This document shows, piece by piece, positions 15,985 through 24,357 of a DNA stretch of 64,000 nucleotides. The stretch lies in NCBI RefSeq assembly GCF_030848505.1, contig NZ_JAVDDU010000004.1:186001-250000 (forward strand). Reading direction: 5' to 3'. Position 1 is the first letter of the stretch, and each line of letters starts with the position of its first letter. The position numbers and the translations under genes were made by a program. The notes below the pieces were generated by a model. That model was not told the DNA's origin, made no database searches, and saw only the letters and a list, made by a program, of their open reading frames with translations. This DNA is from Marinimicrobium hydrolyticum (GTDB taxonomy: Bacteria > Pseudomonadota > Gammaproteobacteria > Pseudomonadales > Cellvibrionaceae).

Positions 15985-17265
15985 CTTTTTATCGAAGTTG
16001 CTGTTCAACCAAGGGGCCAATCTTCCGGAGTTATTCTCCGCAATCAAAAACCGTCCGTCAGGCGAAATCAATGCAACTAGGTTTTCAGTCGTCAACTTCA
16101 ATTCCAAGCCATCAAGCGCAGCATGGCCAGACGAAGTAATTGATTTTACAAAATCTTCAGCCGACCCAGACTCCTTCTCGGCGAACTCGATAAAATCAGG
16201 ATCACTGGTGTCTATATTCTCATTCGCGAGTCTGTTAAAAATTACGTACTGACTGCTGGTTACTTCCAGAGGCTCCCAACTCTTTGAGTCGCACCTAGAC
16301 TCCAATGTTTTCGATGATAACTCATCATAAACAAGGTGCCATCCAGCTTGGTCTTTGCCAAAAAAAGGCTTTGCACGCAAAAACTCGTTTAAAACCTCCA
16401 CCTCCAAGTCATCACCCCAAGGCATACTAACGTCAAACTCAAGCTCAATTTTTGACCATATAAGTTCAAGAATAAATATAATTGGATTGGCCCTGCTTGA
16501 GCACATAAAATCCCAGTATCCGTCGCGCATTGTCGATAGGTAAGGACGCCCGTTAGCCTTAACTAGGGAATTGTGACCGCTGATTATAAGCTGAGGAAAA
16601 GCAGGAACACCAAAACCGGGGCCTACTCCTTGCTCTTCCAAGAATTTAACTAAACCTTGACGTAAGCTATGCTCCGTTGAGAACCCATGATATCCGAGAA
16701 CTATTCGGAGTGGAGTTAGCTGCTCCATAAATACTGTGGTATAAATTAATTCGTTTTCCTTGGTAAGCTCATGCCGCTGGTGATAGGACGGCGCGTGAAT
16801 ACCAGTTAACTGCGAAAATATCTTGTATGAGGAGCTAAGATCAATTTTTCGATTATCACTATGATCTCCATCGAAGAGATACTTTGAATAGCTTTCCGAA
16901 ACCTGCCTGAGCTTTAAAAACGAATCTATAAGGTCTTTAGAATAAAGAGTTTTCTTTATTTCTAATACGGCAATAACATCACGCACGTGCCATTTATACG
17001 TATTTTCTGTGTAAGGTATGGCTTCACCTTCCCCCTGCACTAACATGCAGTCCATCTGTCCCGATAGGTGTTGGCCACCATCGGTTATAAAGCCACTAAC
17101 GACCCTCAAGTTTAACTGGTCAGGAATAGCTCGATTCAGAAGTTCGGCAGACAGCCCTTCGTACATGTCGCCGATAGTAGGGCCATGCTTAATCTGATAG
17201 CTGTCAAGCTTTTCGGTTTCCTCTCGAATGAATGCCTGAAGCATTTCAGAAACTGTCTTAATCAT
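15979..17265 (-). CDS. DUF6602-like protein, possible PD-(D/E)XK nuclease (cassette gene)
   Basis: A 428-aa soluble protein, the largest cassette gene. The N-terminal third resembles DUF6602: HGPTIGDMYEGLSAELLNRAIP, VVSGFITDGGQHLSGQMDCML and RDVIAVLEIKKTL. Glu36, Asp72 and the Glu102-x-Lys104 pair are spaced as in PD-(D/E)XK nuclease cores. The C-terminal 250 residues are unassigned. A good ribosome site (TAGGAGCCTGA) precedes the ATG at 17265. It is the gene nearest the expected promoter end of the array. A role in defence or DNA processing is an inference from the fold and cassette setting. Confidence 0.62.
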   Translation of the reverse strand: MIKTVSEMLQAFIREETEKLDSYQIKHGPTIGDMYEGLSAELLNRAIPDQLNLRVVSGFITDGGQHLSGQMDCMLVQGEGEAIPYTENTYKWHVRDVIAVLEIKKTLYSKDLIDSFLKLRQVSESYSKYLFDGDHSDNRKIDLSSSYKIFSQLTGIHAPSYHQRHELTKENELIYTTVFMEQLTPLRIVLGYHGFSTEHSLRQGLVKFLEEQGVGPGFGVPAFPQLIISGHNSLVKANGRPYLSTMRDGYWDFMCSSRANPIIFILELIWSKIELEFDVSMPWGDDLEVEVLNEFLRAKPFFGKDQAGWHLVYDELSSKTLESRCDSKSWEPLEVTSSQYVIFNRLANENIDTSDPDFIEFAEKESGSAEDFVKSITSSGHAALDGLELKLTTENLVALISPDGRFLIAENNSGRLAPWLNSNFDKKM

Positions 17266-17466
17266 TCAGGCTCCTATGATGTAACAATATTATTAGAAGG
17301 AAATTTTCCGTATTTAAACCCGGAAAAATTCCGTCTTTCATTCCTGGCGCCCATAGTAACATGCATGCAAACCCATGGCCGCCGGCGCTTATAACCAATT
17401 GCTATGGAAAAGTTGCGTTAAAATACGGAAATCATCCGTTGTGGGGTGAACAACGGAATTGCTAGT
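17266..17466. other. Promoter-proximal boundary of the cassette array
   Basis: There is no gene. A perfect 8-bp hairpin TCCGTTGT/ACAACGGA lies at 17435-17457. Two inverted TTTCCGTATTT/AAATACGGAAA copies lie about 100 bases apart (near 17315 and 17425). This is where an attI site or integrase remnant would be expected, but neither is recognisable. The AT-rich stretch at 17281-17335 could hold the array promoter. Confidence 0.45.
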
Positions 17467-18303
17467 TCAGGTTCGTTTTTGGAAGCTTGGGCGCTGCGTT
17501 GTTTTGGTTTGCAGCTGCAGTCTTCCCCGGGTCCATCCTATGACGGCGAGGCAGGCGATGAGGTATACGACTGAGCGGGTCAGGTCAGTCAGCGCGTCTT
17601 GCGGGATAAGGCTGCCTGCGATGTTGGTGCCGGCGTGAAGGAGGATGGCGGCCAGGATGCTCCCGTTAGCGCCGTTGCATACCCATACGTAGAGAATGCT
17701 GAGTAGCATGAGCGCTGCGTTGAAGTGCCAGAAGCGGGGTGTCAGTAGGCCCAGGTCGTGTTGGTAGCTTCCCTCCATGAAGAATAAGGGTACATGCCAT
17801 AACACCCAGAGTAGCCCGATGAACATGGCGGCTATCAGCGGATGTGCACGGGCTTGGGTTATGTCCTGAGCAACGCCGCGCCAGCCCGGTTCTTCGACGG
17901 CGCCGGCGGCGACGGCAAAGCCGATGACAAAGGCTAATGAACTGAGTGATAGGGCGATCTCACCCGTTGGCGGGCGGCCAATGGCAACCGCTGCCAGGTA
18001 GGCGATAAGGGCAGGGGCGATGCTGATGGCTGCGATCATTAGCCACCAAAACGGAGCTATTCGTTTCGGACTCCAAAGCCGGTTTAGAAAGTCCCGCCGG
18101 TAAGCGCCGCTCATGCCACGCAGAACGTAGACTGCACCCAGCGCTGGTCCTAAGCCGCCCAAGGCAAACAGTATCGGCTGAAGAAAATCGGCGGGAGTTC
18201 GTTCCGCCCATACAGCAGCCCACCATGCAGTCCATGTCCAGCCGAAGGTGGCCAGAATGTAGCGAAGCAGGGCGGGCGGGGCGTCGGTTTGGTTAGGTGG
18301 CAT
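17467..18303 (-). CDS. CPBP-family intramembrane metalloprotease
   Basis: A 278-aa membrane protein with about eight hydrophobic segments. CPBP motifs are visible: motif 1 VEEPGWRG (paired acidic residues and arginine), motif 2 LLWVLWHVPLFF with the metal-binding histidine, and motif 3 ILLHAGTNIAG with a second histidine and an asparagine. Bacterial members process prenylated or other membrane proteins or take part in bacteriocin immunity; the actual substrate is unknown. It lies just outside the cassette array and shares its direction, but its GC content is like the core genome. Confidence 0.85.
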   Translation of the reverse strand: MPPNQTDAPPALLRYILATFGWTWTAWWAAVWAERTPADFLQPILFALGGLGPALGAVYVLRGMSGAYRRDFLNRLWSPKRIAPFWWLMIAAISIAPALIAYLAAVAIGRPPTGEIALSLSSLAFVIGFAVAAGAVEEPGWRGVAQDITQARAHPLIAAMFIGLLWVLWHVPLFFMEGSYQHDLGLLTPRFWHFNAALMLLSILYVWVCNGANGSILAAILLHAGTNIAGSLIPQDALTDLTRSVVYLIACLAVIGWTRGRLQLQTKTTQRPSFQKRT

Positions 18304-18333
18304 GATGTTGAGTCACCGGTTCGATGGCTGTGT

Positions 18334-19251
18334 TTATCGCCCAGCTCCATCGTAGGCCCTTTGTAGCTCAGCGATATCGAATTTCTTCATGCTGAGAAAG
18401 GACTGGGTAACGCGGCTCAGCGCGTCGGGGTTGTCGTCCCGCATCATGGTGTCCATGACCGCAGGTACAACTTGCCACGATAGGCCATACCGGTCTTTGA
18501 GCCAGCCGCATTGTTCGGCTGCGGGCACCGCCGATAGCTTATCCCAGTAGTAATCAATGGTTTCCTGATCTTCACACTTAATGATGAACGAAATGGCTTC
18601 GTTAAACGCGAAGTCGTGCTGCAGCGCACTGTCCATGGCGGTGAACCACTGGTTCTCCAGCATGAAGTCCGTGAACATTACCGCGCCTTCTTTGTCCGGC
18701 TCCATGCCGGCGGGGTAGCGTACAAGTTCGCCGCGCTTCGAATTGTTGAATACGGACAGGTAGAAGTCCGAAGCCTCCTCCGCTTTTCCGTAGATGTCAC
18801 CCACGAACAGGAGCGAGGGAATAATGGTAGGCCGTTCCTCGCCCTCCGGGTCGGTGAGGATAAGCTGCCAGGACACGCCAAACTTGTCTTGAATCCACCC
18901 GTAGCGTTCGCTGAAGGGGTATTTATCAATAGGCATAAATACCTTGCCCCCATCGGAAAGCGCCTTCCACACTTCGTCGATTTTCTCGCGCGCGTCCTCG
19001 TCCCGGGACGGATCGAAATTGACCATGAACGATACCGATGGATTGAGCGTAAACTCGGGCCCGGCACTGATGGCCATGAATTCGTGTCCCCACACGGTGA
19101 AGGAGACGACGTCACAGTCACCCGATGGGGTGCCGGGTACCGTAACGGTGCTGGTGACGCTTGAGGCGGGAAAGACAGTGCAATAGAATTCTGCCGCTTG
19201 CTTCGCCTCTTTGTCGAACCATAGGTGTGGAACGATGCGTTGCTTGCTCAT
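18334..19251 (-). CDS. PhnB-like VOC protein with two 3-demethylubiquinone-9 methyltransferase-type domains
   Basis: A 305-aa protein made of two tandem glyoxalase-fold units. The first unit begins IVPHLWFDKEAKQAAEFY and the second PSLLFVGDIYGKAEEASDFY. Each contains the family's W-x-x-x-x-x-G-x-x-W pattern (ERYGWIQDKFGVSWQLI and EQCGWLKDRYGLSWQVV). No catalytic function is established for these proteins. AAGGAGG precedes two adjacent ATG codons; spacing favours the second, at 19251. Confidence 0.88.
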   Translation of the reverse strand: MSKQRIVPHLWFDKEAKQAAEFYCTVFPASSVTSTVTVPGTPSGDCDVVSFTVWGHEFMAISAGPEFTLNPSVSFMVNFDPSRDEDAREKIDEVWKALSDGGKVFMPIDKYPFSERYGWIQDKFGVSWQLILTDPEGEERPTIIPSLLFVGDIYGKAEEASDFYLSVFNNSKRGELVRYPAGMEPDKEGAVMFTDFMLENQWFTAMDSALQHDFAFNEAISFIIKCEDQETIDYYWDKLSAVPAAEQCGWLKDRYGLSWQVVPAVMDTMMRDDNPDALSRVTQSFLSMKKFDIAELQRAYDGAGR

Positions 19252-19412
19252 CATGCCCCTCCTTGTAGATGTCTGGGTTTGATTTCCGATAATGCCGTAG
19301 ATGGTCCGCCAGCGCAAAAGGCCAATTCGGCGCTGTTTGCACCTATCGCTGCCCCCGCTTGGCGTGTTTGTTACACTTGCCCAATTCGGAAACCGTTGTT
19401 TGGAGATGTTCT

Positions 19413-20219
19413 ATGCGCAATGCAATTCCAGCCCTAGGCCTGGGTACTTATCGTTTGACCGGCAAACAAGCGGTGGATTCGGTAACCGCCGCTCTGGAGA
19501 TTGGCTACCGTCACATCGATACGGCACAGCTCTACGACAACGAGGCGGATGTGGGCCAAGCTATTGCACAGAGTGGTGTGCCGCGGGATCAGGTGTTCGT
19601 GACCACCAAAATCTGGTTTGACCAATTGAGCCGGGATCGGCTGATTCCCAGCCTGGAAGCGAGCCTTGAGCGGCTGAAGATGGACCAGGTAGACCTGGCT
19701 TTGGTGCACTGGCCCTCGCCCAATGACGAAGTGCCCATGCAGGAGTATATGGAGGGCATGCTGGAAGCGCAGCGCCAAGGCCTGACGCGCCTGATTGGCG
19801 TGTCCAACTTCACCACGGCCCAGCTCAAGCAAGTTGATCAGATCATCGGCTTGCCCAACATTGCCACCAACCAGGTGGAAATCCAGCCCTTTTTGCAAAA
19901 CAAAAAACTGGCAGCCTTCGCGCGCAAGGCCTCGGTTCACCTAACCGCCTATATGCCTTTGGCGTGCGGCAAAGTGGCCCATGAACCGGACATTCAACAG
20001 ATTGCACAAAAGCATGGCACTACACCCGCACAAGTGACCATTGCCTGGTTGCTGCAACAGGGCTTTGCGGTGATTCCCTCGTCCACCAAACGGGATCACT
20101 TGGAGAGCAATTGGGCGGCTCAAAGTCTGAAGTTGGATGACAGTGATCTTACTGTTATGAATGGGCTTGATCGGGGCGAGCGGATTGCCAATCCGGATTT
20201 TGCGCCTGTGTGGGATTGA
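19413..20219 (+). CDS. dkgB: Aldo/keto reductase, 2,5-diketo-D-gluconate reductase B type
   Basis: A 268-aa NADPH-dependent cytoplasmic reductase, close to Escherichia coli DkgB in length and sequence. Catalytic tetrad residues are visible: Asp in RHIDTAQLYDNE, Tyr in the same motif, Lys in TTKIWF, and His in LVHWPSPNDEV. The NADPH-binding signature IPSSTKRDHLESN is near the C-terminus. The start at 19413 (MRNAIPALGLGTYR) follows GGAG by 7 bases; the upstream start at 19359 would add 18 unrelated residues. It probably detoxifies aldehydes such as methylglyoxal or reduces keto-sugars. Confidence 0.92.
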   Translation: MRNAIPALGLGTYRLTGKQAVDSVTAALEIGYRHIDTAQLYDNEADVGQAIAQSGVPRDQVFVTTKIWFDQLSRDRLIPSLEASLERLKMDQVDLALVHWPSPNDEVPMQEYMEGMLEAQRQGLTRLIGVSNFTTAQLKQVDQIIGLPNIATNQVEIQPFLQNKKLAAFARKASVHLTAYMPLACGKVAHEPDIQQIAQKHGTTPAQVTIAWLLQQGFAVIPSSTKRDHLESNWAAQSLKLDDSDLTVMNGLDRGERIANPDFAPVWD

Positions 20220-20220
20220 G

Positions 20221-20250
20221 CCGGCTCCCACAATGCGGGAGCCTATGCTT
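20221..20250 (+). terminator. Hairpin downstream of dkgB
   Basis: GGCTCCCAC-AAT-GCGGGAGCC forms an 8- to 9-bp stem immediately after the dkgB stop and is followed by TATGCTTT. It is a possible factor-independent terminator with a weak T-tract. The following 20260-20320 holds a degenerate copy of the GGATTCCCG...CGGGAATGACC repeat. Confidence 0.5.
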
Positions 20251-20341
20251 TAGGAGGTGGATTCCCGTCCCCGATCGGAGTCGAGGATGACGTTCTTTGG
20301 CGGGAATGACCGGTTAGGCAATTCAACCGTACTTGGACGCG

Positions 20342-21274
20342 TTACGGATTAACAAACCCGTTGACATCCAACCAATGCATAAACGCATCGAACCACTTGT
20401 TGCTGGTACGATCGGGGTTGCCCAGGCCGAAGCCGTGGCCGCCGTTCTGGTAGAGGTGGAATTCAAACGGAATGTCTGCTTCATACCATGACTTCAGCAA
20501 GCCGAAGTCACCCGTAAACAGAAAATCGTCAACAGCGATAACGGCAAACATTGGGGGCGCGTTCTTGGGCACGTCTACTCGGTTCATACCGCCATAGATC
20601 GGAGCAATGAAGGCCAAGTCCACTTTCTCCGATTGCAGGGTGGTGGCCATTGTCAGCCCGGCACCTGCGGAAAATCCAACCATGCCAATGTTATCGACAT
20701 CAACATTCCACTCATCCGCCCGACTCTTAATCAACGCGTACGCCGCTTCCACATCCTCCAGCTGATTACTTAAATCCCAACGTGGTCGCGGTTGAGGATC
20801 TTCGCTTTCTCTCGCCATGTTTTCTGCATCGGCAAAGCGTTGATTCAGTTGATCTTCAAAATCCTCAAGCTTGGCGGCCGTCGGCTGAAGCCGGTACTTC
20901 AATACAAACGCATTGATACCCTGAGCTGCCAGCGCCTCTGCGACCTGCCAACCTTCATTATCCATGGAAAGCCACATGAAACCGCCACCGGGGGCGACAA
21001 TAACCGTGGTGCCGTTTGCCTTTTCTGGATCGGCGAGAAACGGCGTCAGCGTGGCCTTCGTAATGTTCCGAGCCATTGGATCGCCCCACTGGCGAAACCA
21101 CGATTCTTCTTCCTTCTGACCTTCTACGCCACCCGTGTTTAATGGTATCGCTCGTGGCTCTTCAGGAGCATCCATCGGATACATTTTTCCGTCTTGAGCG
21201 AAGGTGAACGCGCTGACCAACCAGAGCACGCCGAATCCCATAAACCTGGAAATAACTTTCATTTTTCGTTGCAT
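20342..21274 (-). CDS. Secreted alpha/beta hydrolase (acetyl-xylan/feruloyl esterase-like)
   Basis: A 310-aa exported hydrolase with a signal peptide (residues 1-26, ending SAFTFAQ). The fold shows the oxyanion loop VIVAPGGGFMWLS, the nucleophile elbow GFSAGAGL, an acidic residue in VIAVDDFLF and the catalytic His in GGHGFGLG. The combination resembles BD-FAE/acetyl-xylan esterase-like proteins from polysaccharide degraders. GGAAGAGAG precedes the ATG at 21274. It lies next to a tannase-family gene and opposite another exported alpha/beta hydrolase, which suggests work on plant or algal esters; the substrate is inferred. Confidence 0.85.
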   Translation of the reverse strand: MQRKMKVISRFMGFGVLWLVSAFTFAQDGKMYPMDAPEEPRAIPLNTGGVEGQKEEESWFRQWGDPMARNITKATLTPFLADPEKANGTTVIVAPGGGFMWLSMDNEGWQVAEALAAQGINAFVLKYRLQPTAAKLEDFEDQLNQRFADAENMARESEDPQPRPRWDLSNQLEDVEAAYALIKSRADEWNVDVDNIGMVGFSAGAGLTMATTLQSEKVDLAFIAPIYGGMNRVDVPKNAPPMFAVIAVDDFLFTGDFGLLKSWYEADIPFEFHLYQNGGHGFGLGNPDRTSNKWFDAFMHWLDVNGFVNP

Positions 21275-21418
21275 CTCTCTTCCTCTCTATAGTTGTGTTT
21301 TAGTTTTTCTTATATTCAAAGAAAGCGCCGATCCTTCAACAAACCCATTAAGCTCAACGTGGCCGCTCGGGGTCGAATTACTCTGGCGTTACTTTTGAAT
21401 TCTTTGCCCAATAAATGT

Positions 21419-23143
21419 TTACCGACACTGGAATTTTCCCGCACTCGTATCTTCTGCTTGATAATGCAAGAGCGTCGGATAGGCGCACAACAGGCGCTCT
21501 CTTCCCGGCCAGGGGGTGGAGTCCCCTGCGGTAGCGATCAGGGTGTCGGGTGCCTGGGCGTCTTCAACCCAATCAAGCAGCGCCGTAAAAGCATCAAACT
21601 GATCGGTTGCCGGGCCGCCTTGGCAATGCCCCATGCCGGGCACGGGGAAAAGCCGCACAATGTCGTTAGCCGCACCTTCATAGCGTTCGTTGACGCTTTC
21701 CCACCAATTGATGGAATCGTTGATAGAAAACACCGGATCGGAAACGCCATGAACCAGAATCAATTTGGAGCCTCGCGCTTTAAACGCATCCAAATCAGTG
21801 GACGTTGCCTGCATCAGCTGCCAAGCGGATTCGGGAAAGTCCGCGTGGGTAGAAAAGATCGCTGCAACATCGCGGTCAAAATCGTAAGCCAACTGCTGAG
21901 CGAAGAGGTTCTCTGGCGAGGTGTCGAGCGCGCGTGGCGGGGTGGAGAAAACAGTGGCTAGTGCAGGCATGCCCAGTACCACATTCAGTGGCGGTATCTC
22001 CCCATTACCCAGTTTCCAAAGGCGCCAACCGAAGTCTGTTATGCCAGTATCCAATGGAAACGACGTATAGAGCGCTTCACCTTGCGTGTTCCGAACACCC
22101 GAAAACGAGGTAAGCAGCGCAACTATTTGATCAGCGCTCAGGCAATCGTTCTGATCAATATTGTGGCATTGGCGAGCCTTAAGCGCTGGATAAACTTTGT
22201 CGGCGGTGCAGGCGGGAAAGTTTTGGATCATGCCATCGTTAAGACCATCGAGTTCATCGCAGGCCTCGATGATGGCATCGCTGGCCGTACGCAGATGCGC
22301 ATCCGTAAAGGTATTTGCCAAGTCACCAATGCCCGCACTCTGATCCATCAAGGCGGCAAACACTTGAGTGTCCCAAGCCTGGGCGACGGCCGCTTTTGGC
22401 AAAGATATACCGGGAGCGATGGCGACTATGCCATCAAACAATTCTGGGTAACGTTGGGCGGCGATCATGCCTTCTTGGCCACCCTTGGAACAACCAAAAA
22501 AGTACGACTGTTCATGACGCTGACCATACAGTGCATTGATCAGAATACTCGCTGCCTGATGAGTACTCTCAATCGATGCGTGGGCGTAGTTTTTGCGCGC
22601 TTTGAAGTCGAAACCAAACGCCGCGTCTCCGCCGCGCTGGGGATCGCTATTGATAGTCGTATCATGACCCGAGTCGTGACTCACTACCGCGTAGCCTCGC
22701 TGTATTGCCGGATCTCCATGCCCCGTCGGCCCAGTAGCATCGCCGACGTTGCCGTTCAGTCCGCCTCCACCCTGAAAAAACAAACCACCGTTCCAATCGA
22801 GAGGGAGGCGCATATGAAATTTTACGGCGTAGGGTTGATCGTCTGCACCCTTGCGTTCACCGTAAAAGCCATAGACATCGCAATGAGCAGGTAACGACTG
22901 CTGTTCAGTCTCGTCCTGAGTAGGTTCGGAAAAATTGGCCTTGGTAACACGTAAAGGCTGCTGATCAAGGGAGGTTTGAACATTTGTGAGGAGGGAACAG
23001 GCGCGATGGAAATCGGTTACATTTTTTTCTGGCGAGGCCAATGCCGCAGTGGTCGTTGCGGCGGCAGCGATCAGACTCATCGCCTTGAGCGCCCATTCAT
23101 ACCAAAAACGGGCTCTGCTTGTACAAACCCTGTAACAAGCCAT
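21419..23143 (-). CDS. Tannase/feruloyl esterase family protein, exported
   Basis: A 574-aa member of the tannase family that hydrolyses gallate, ferulate or similar phenolic esters (MHETases are relatives). The nucleophile region FFGCSKGGQEG and the histidine region GMGHCQGG form the family's CS...HC pair, where the two cysteines make a disulphide next to the catalytic Ser and His. The acidic residue is in LVHGVSDPVFS. The N-terminus has a basic stretch and then a hydrophobic region MSLIAAAATTTAALA, consistent with export; an internal ATG at 23080 is an alternative start. Length fits the family (500-600 aa). Confidence 0.9.
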   Translation of the reverse strand: MACYRVCTSRARFWYEWALKAMSLIAAAATTTAALASPEKNVTDFHRACSLLTNVQTSLDQQPLRVTKANFSEPTQDETEQQSLPAHCDVYGFYGERKGADDQPYAVKFHMRLPLDWNGGLFFQGGGGLNGNVGDATGPTGHGDPAIQRGYAVVSHDSGHDTTINSDPQRGGDAAFGFDFKARKNYAHASIESTHQAASILINALYGQRHEQSYFFGCSKGGQEGMIAAQRYPELFDGIVAIAPGISLPKAAVAQAWDTQVFAALMDQSAGIGDLANTFTDAHLRTASDAIIEACDELDGLNDGMIQNFPACTADKVYPALKARQCHNIDQNDCLSADQIVALLTSFSGVRNTQGEALYTSFPLDTGITDFGWRLWKLGNGEIPPLNVVLGMPALATVFSTPPRALDTSPENLFAQQLAYDFDRDVAAIFSTHADFPESAWQLMQATSTDLDAFKARGSKLILVHGVSDPVFSINDSINWWESVNERYEGAANDIVRLFPVPGMGHCQGGPATDQFDAFTALLDWVEDAQAPDTLIATAGDSTPWPGRERLLCAYPTLLHYQAEDTSAGKFQCR

Positions 23144-23292
23144 GAGAGTTTCTCAACTCTGAATTATAAGTTGTGTAAAAGTAACCAACACGGATAGTAA
23201 CTTACTATATGATCTCGAAGTAGTGACGCCGTTGGTCTGGGGAGTTAACTTTTGACCAGTAGTGTAAATAAATGCTAACGAGGACGAATGGA

Positions 23293-24192
23293 ATGAAGAA
23301 ACAGCATGCGCTCATTGTTCTACTGACGATGTTTTGGATCCACCCATCCTGGTCAGAAATCGTCAACAGCCGGGTTATCGAGAACGGAGGTACCGGGCCC
23401 CACAGCGCAATCATGCTGACGGATGCTTCACTCCCTACGCACACACTCTTTCAGCCAGAAGATCTTTCCGAGTTCGGTCAAGACCAAAAACTACCCATCA
23501 TTGTTTGGGGAAACGGCGCTTGCTTTGACTCGCCCTGGGAACACGTCAATTTTTTAAACCAAATTGCCTCTCATGGTTTTTTGGTGATTGCGATTGGCAC
23601 CTTTCCTGAAGAACACGGAGAGCCGGTAACGGCGCGCTCAACCTCCTCAAAATTGGTCGACGCCATGGATTGGGCAATTGCTCAGAATGAAAACGCGGAA
23701 AGCAACTACTATCAGAAAATTAACACTGACCGGATCGCCGTCAGCGGTATGTCCTGTGGTGGCTTACAAGCGCTCGAAGTGGCAGGCGATCCACGGGTAT
23801 CGGCGTTGTTGGTTGCCAATAGCGGTATTTTTAATAGCCCGCGTGAAGGCCTGCCGGGAATACCTCAGGTGGATAAATCTCAACTGGACAAGATTCATTC
23901 GCCCACGCTGTATTTACTCGGTGGCCCGTCAGACATCGCCTACGACAACGGCATGGACGATTTCGAGCGCATTAACCATGTGCCGGTTTTTGTGGGCAAC
24001 ATGGACGTCGGACATGGCGGCACCTATGGAGAGCCCTATGGTGGCGAATTTGGTCGAGTCGCTACGGCCTGGTTCCAATGGCAACTGAAGGATGATCAGG
24101 AATCGAGCCACTTGTTTGTAGGTGATCCGCCAGGGCTGTCCCAATCGTCTACCTGGACGTTCGAAAGCAAGCCTGTACCCACTCCCGAATAG
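23293..24192 (+). CDS. Exported alpha/beta hydrolase
   Basis: A 299-aa protein with a signal peptide (MKKQHALIVLLTMFWIHPSWS). The early strand PIIVWGNGACFDSP gives the oxyanion-hole region, the nucleophile elbow is SGMSCGGLQAL, and YLLGGPSDIAYDN and NMDVGHGGTYGEP fit the acidic residue and histidine positions. The overall pattern is that of chlorophyllase/cutinase-like secreted hydrolases, with no assigned substrate. The ATG at 23293 begins the signal peptide directly; the ATG at 23272 would add seven residues. It is divergent from the tannase gene across a 149-base gap that must hold both promoters. Confidence 0.82.
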   Translation: MKKQHALIVLLTMFWIHPSWSEIVNSRVIENGGTGPHSAIMLTDASLPTHTLFQPEDLSEFGQDQKLPIIVWGNGACFDSPWEHVNFLNQIASHGFLVIAIGTFPEEHGEPVTARSTSSKLVDAMDWAIAQNENAESNYYQKINTDRIAVSGMSCGGLQALEVAGDPRVSALLVANSGIFNSPREGLPGIPQVDKSQLDKIHSPTLYLLGGPSDIAYDNGMDDFERINHVPVFVGNMDVGHGGTYGEPYGGEFGRVATAWFQWQLKDDQESSHLFVGDPPGLSQSSTWTFESKPVPTPE

Positions 24193-24357
24193 TACCGGGG
24201 AAAAGCTGGTTGGCCGCCTTTCTCGGCTTCATCACTGACGAATTGGCTTTTCAAACCCTTTAGGTCACGCCCCGCTACCTGGGGCGCGGCCATGCGTTAG
24301 AGCGGGCTTCTCTGGTATCATCAGGCCTTTTCCCGCTTTTAACTTCTGGCCGTTTCT

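Larger units (their letters stand above)
10148..17265 (-). mobile_element. Integron gene-cassette array lacking an integrase (CALIN-like)
   Basis: Fourteen minus-strand genes, mostly small, are separated by short palindromic spacers. On the plus strand the spacers begin TAAC(G/C) and end GTTA, the complement of the attC layout. On the minus strand each gene is thus followed by a site that ends in a GTTRRRY-like box. Two sites (13829-13903 and 15526-15604) are clearly related to each other. The DNA is AT-richer than the flanks and every gene points the same way, as in cassette arrays. No intI gene or recognisable attI lies in the window. If an integrase once existed it should have been at the high-coordinate end, near 17.3 kb. 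Gene composition (fosA-like, DUF1851, DUF6602, small membrane proteins) is typical of cassettes. Confidence 0.87.

Noticed and set aside
10148-17265. CRISPR array
   Set aside because: The spaced repeats differ in length and sequence, are 45-110 bases long, and are separated by genes rather than by uniform short spacers; attC sites explain them better.
17266-17466. Possible integron integrase or attI remnant
   Set aside because: No tyrosine-recombinase motif in any frame and no convincing attI core; only repeats and a hairpin are seen.
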